Part shown: piece after piece, positions 13,637 to 15,208 of the stretch
Numbering within the stretch: the stretch's first letter is position 1
Layout: every line of letters starts with the position of its first letter
Assembly: GCA_900553305.1 (NCBI GenBank)
Contig: USDI01000034.1
Span: 1-15,208, forward strand
Direction: 5' to 3'
From: an uncultured Lachnospiraceae bacterium
GTDB lineage: Bacteria > Bacillota > Clostridia > Lachnospirales > Lachnospiraceae
Length of the DNA stretch: 15,208 nucleotides
Notes under the pieces: model-generated
Database searches by the model: none
What the model was told of the DNA's origin: nothing
What the model saw: only the letters and a program-made list of their open reading frames with translations
Made by a program: the position numbers and the translations under genes

Positions 13637-13695
13637 AACAGAAGATTTGAATTTTACGCACTATTAACTTTTGGATATAAAGTGCCGATATTACA

Positions 13696-13719
13696 GATAT
13701 AGAAACGGATTTCTGTATC
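13696..13719 (+). terminator. Hairpin before the DUF6033-like gene, possible terminator
   Basis: GATATAGAAA (13696-13705) pairs with TTTCTGTATC (13710-13719) over ten positions, one a wobble, around CGGA, followed by AATTTT. It is 60 bases after the broken toxin and 7 bases before the ribosome site AAGGAGG (13727-13733). It may end the toxin-antitoxin transcript or affect translation of the next gene. The short T run makes termination uncertain. Confidence 0.4.
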
Positions 13720-13741
13720 AATTTTCAAGGAGGATGATACC

Positions 13742-14437
13742 ATGATTAGAGCAGCTAATTTAACACAGGTAACAGATTATTATAAGAGCAATACTGTTAG
13801 TAAGCAAAATAACACAGAGAAAGCAAAAGATGTGCAGCCCAATGCACAGAAAATAAAATCCAGCGAAGATAAGTTATCTTCTAAGGCACAGAAATATCTG
13901 GAAACATTGCGTAAGGATAATGCGGATTTCGATTTTATTATTGCTGATAAAGGCGATGATTTCAGAGGATTAGTAGACCAAAGCGATAAGGAATTTACAG
14001 TTGTTTTTTCAAGTGCTGAACTTGAAAGAATGGCATCCGATGAGAAATATGCACGGGAAAAATTGTCTACGGTAAAAACTGCAGTTGAGATGTCAGATAA
14101 AATCAATGAACAGTTTGGGTTTGAACGTGCTTGGGGAACGACAGACAATAGTGGAACTGTATTAAATAAGTTAACTATGTCCTTTGATGATGATGGAAAG
14201 ATGACACTTTTTGCTGATTTGGAGAAGATTACAGAAAAGCAGAAAGAACGGCTTGAAGAATTAAAGGAAAAACGTGCAGAGGAGAAAAAGCAGGAAAAGA
14301 AGGATGTAACTGTTAAGCGGACTACAATTCAGGCAAATTCAAAAGAAGAATTACTTGAAAAGATTTCTGAACTGGATTGGAGTAAGATAACAGAAGAAAA
14401 GGCAACACAGGGTATGAAGTTTGATATCACTATTTAA
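13742..14437 (+). CDS. DUF6033-like protein of unknown function
   Basis: A 231-residue soluble protein with no signal peptide or membrane segment. AAGGAGG (13727-13733) lies 8 bases before the ATG. The part from about residue 45 (LSSKAQKYLETLRKD, FDFIIADKGDDFRGLV, KEFTVVFSSAELERMASDEK) resembles the Lachnospiraceae DUF6033 family as I remember it. The first 40 residues are polar and probably disordered, residues 161-188 are a very K/E-rich helix likely to form a coiled coil, and a short conserved-looking tail (LLEKISELDWSKI) follows. No catalytic residues can be pointed to. It is followed 32 bases later by another helical protein gene, and the two probably form a unit. A structural, regulatory or secreted-substrate role would all fit; none is shown. 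Confidence 0.65.
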   Translation: MIRAANLTQVTDYYKSNTVSKQNNTEKAKDVQPNAQKIKSSEDKLSSKAQKYLETLRKDNADFDFIIADKGDDFRGLVDQSDKEFTVVFSSAELERMASDEKYAREKLSTVKTAVEMSDKINEQFGFERAWGTTDNSGTVLNKLTMSFDDDGKMTLFADLEKITEKQKERLEELKEKRAEEKKQEKKDVTVKRTTIQANSKEELLEKISELDWSKITEEKATQGMKFDITI

Positions 14438-14469
14438 TCGTAGCATTAACCGGGAATTGGAGGTGTGCT

Positions 14470-15147
14470 ATGATTGCAGGTACAATACGAAACGCTGTGA
14501 ATCAGATGCAGTTAGTAAATGATTGGGAGCAAAAGAAGGCTACCGGGGATGTTGTAAAGAAGCAAGAGGGTATGACTGTAACAAGTCAGGAAGAAAGCAT
14601 GATTCAGCATTTCCGAGAGCAACTTGAGCGAGACAAAGAAAGTTCTGCATATAGTCAGATTTATAACAAGATTGCAAGCGGTCAAGAATTAACAGCTTCA
14701 GAAGAAGATGCTATTCGTCAGAAAGACCCTAAAGCCTATATGGAATATAAAGCGGCAAGAATGGAACAAGAAGCTTATGAGCGTAGGTTGGAGAGATGTA
14801 AGACAAAAGAAGAGGCTCAAAGGCTTCAAGTAAATGAGATGAATGGAAATTTGGCAGAACTAAAAAGTATCGTGAATAATCCAAATATTCCAAAGAGTGA
14901 AAAGCTTAAGGAAGCTCAACGTATCATGGGAAATACTTTTAGAGCTGTAGAGTCATTCACAAGATTTGTAAAAAGTACAGAATATAGGGATTTGCCAACA
15001 GAAGAGGAAATTGTAGAGACATCTATAGAAAAGGGGCAGGTTGCAGAGGATTCAAACGATACTGAAATGTCTGAACAGTTAACATCAGATACAACTGTTT
15101 CAGTAGATGAGGCAGCAAAAATAGTAAATGATTCGAAGCTCGAATGA
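14470..15147 (+). CDS. Charged helical protein of unknown function, paired with the DUF6033-like gene
   Basis: A 225-residue protein, almost entirely helical in appearance, with no signal peptide or membrane segment. GGAGGTG (14459-14465) precedes the ATG at 14470. Residues 38-62 and 90-120 are heptad-like, Glu/Arg/Lys-rich stretches suited to coiled coils. Between them lies ASGQELTASEEDAIRQKDP (69-87), an EF-hand-like or helix-turn-helix-looking turn without the full calcium loop. The tail from about 175 is acidic, Ser/Thr-rich and probably disordered. I do not recognise the family. Its spacing and similar composition suggest it works with the protein encoded just upstream. No terminator is visible in the remaining 61 bases, which contain only A/T-rich sequence. 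Confidence 0.6.
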   Translation: MIAGTIRNAVNQMQLVNDWEQKKATGDVVKKQEGMTVTSQEESMIQHFREQLERDKESSAYSQIYNKIASGQELTASEEDAIRQKDPKAYMEYKAARMEQEAYERRLERCKTKEEAQRLQVNEMNGNLAELKSIVNNPNIPKSEKLKEAQRIMGNTFRAVESFTRFVKSTEYRDLPTEEEIVETSIEKGQVAEDSNDTEMSEQLTSDTTVSVDEAAKIVNDSKLE

Positions 15148-15208
15148 ATAAATTTGTCCGCACAATTTTCATGATAAATTTACATTATTTATTGAAAAAA
15201 CTTATTGT

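Overview
The window looks like the chromosome of a Gram-positive gut anaerobe of the Lachnospiraceae type (Blautia, Roseburia and relatives). Grounds: strong AGGAGG-like ribosome sites before nearly every gene; a GH31 alpha-glucosidase that closely resembles my recollection of the Blautia (Ruminococcus) obeum enzyme; a DUF6033-type protein; and a leftward region of moderate GC that gives way to visibly AT-rich accessory DNA. Every supported gene is on the + strand.

Bases 1-1524: the last codons of a probable glycoside hydrolase, a strong intrinsic terminator, then a secreted protein made of five ungapped 62-residue repeats. Bases 1640-9894: a carbohydrate cluster behind a TATAAT promoter. It holds a GHL6-like glycoside hydrolase with a beta-galactosidase-trimerisation-type domain, a D-psicose/D-tagatose 3-epimerase family enzyme, L-fucose isomerase (fucI), a GH31 alpha-glucosidase and, last, the 23S rRNA methyltransferase rlmI. 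No sugar kinase, aldolase, transporter or regulator is present. The pairing of FucI with a ketose 3-epimerase suggests that an aldose with L-fucose-like C2-C4 stereochemistry (D-altrose, for example) could be isomerised and then C3-epimerised towards D-fructose. This is inference.

Bases 9895-10495 form a gene-poor junction. Just after rlmI lie a core-like short palindrome and four copies of AGTGGTAAG spaced 12, 13 and 25 bases. This resembles the arm-type integrase sites at the ends of Tn916-like elements, so it is probably one end of an integrated element. A terminator, an extended -10 promoter and a roughly 190-nt leader follow. The leader carries a 12-codon peptide and competing hairpins that look like an attenuator for the next gene.

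Bases 10496-13636 are accessory cargo: an MFS exporter; a compact tyrosine recombinase whose ribosome site is hidden in a hairpin that its own promoter appears to bypass; and a RelB/DinJ-type antitoxin overlapping a RelE/ParE-type toxin gene broken by a small internal deletion. Bases 13742-15147 hold two adjacent genes for charged helical proteins, the first DUF6033-like, of unknown function.

No tRNA, rRNA, CRISPR array or complete insertion sequence was seen. All assignments come from reading the sequence and from memory of families; no search was run.
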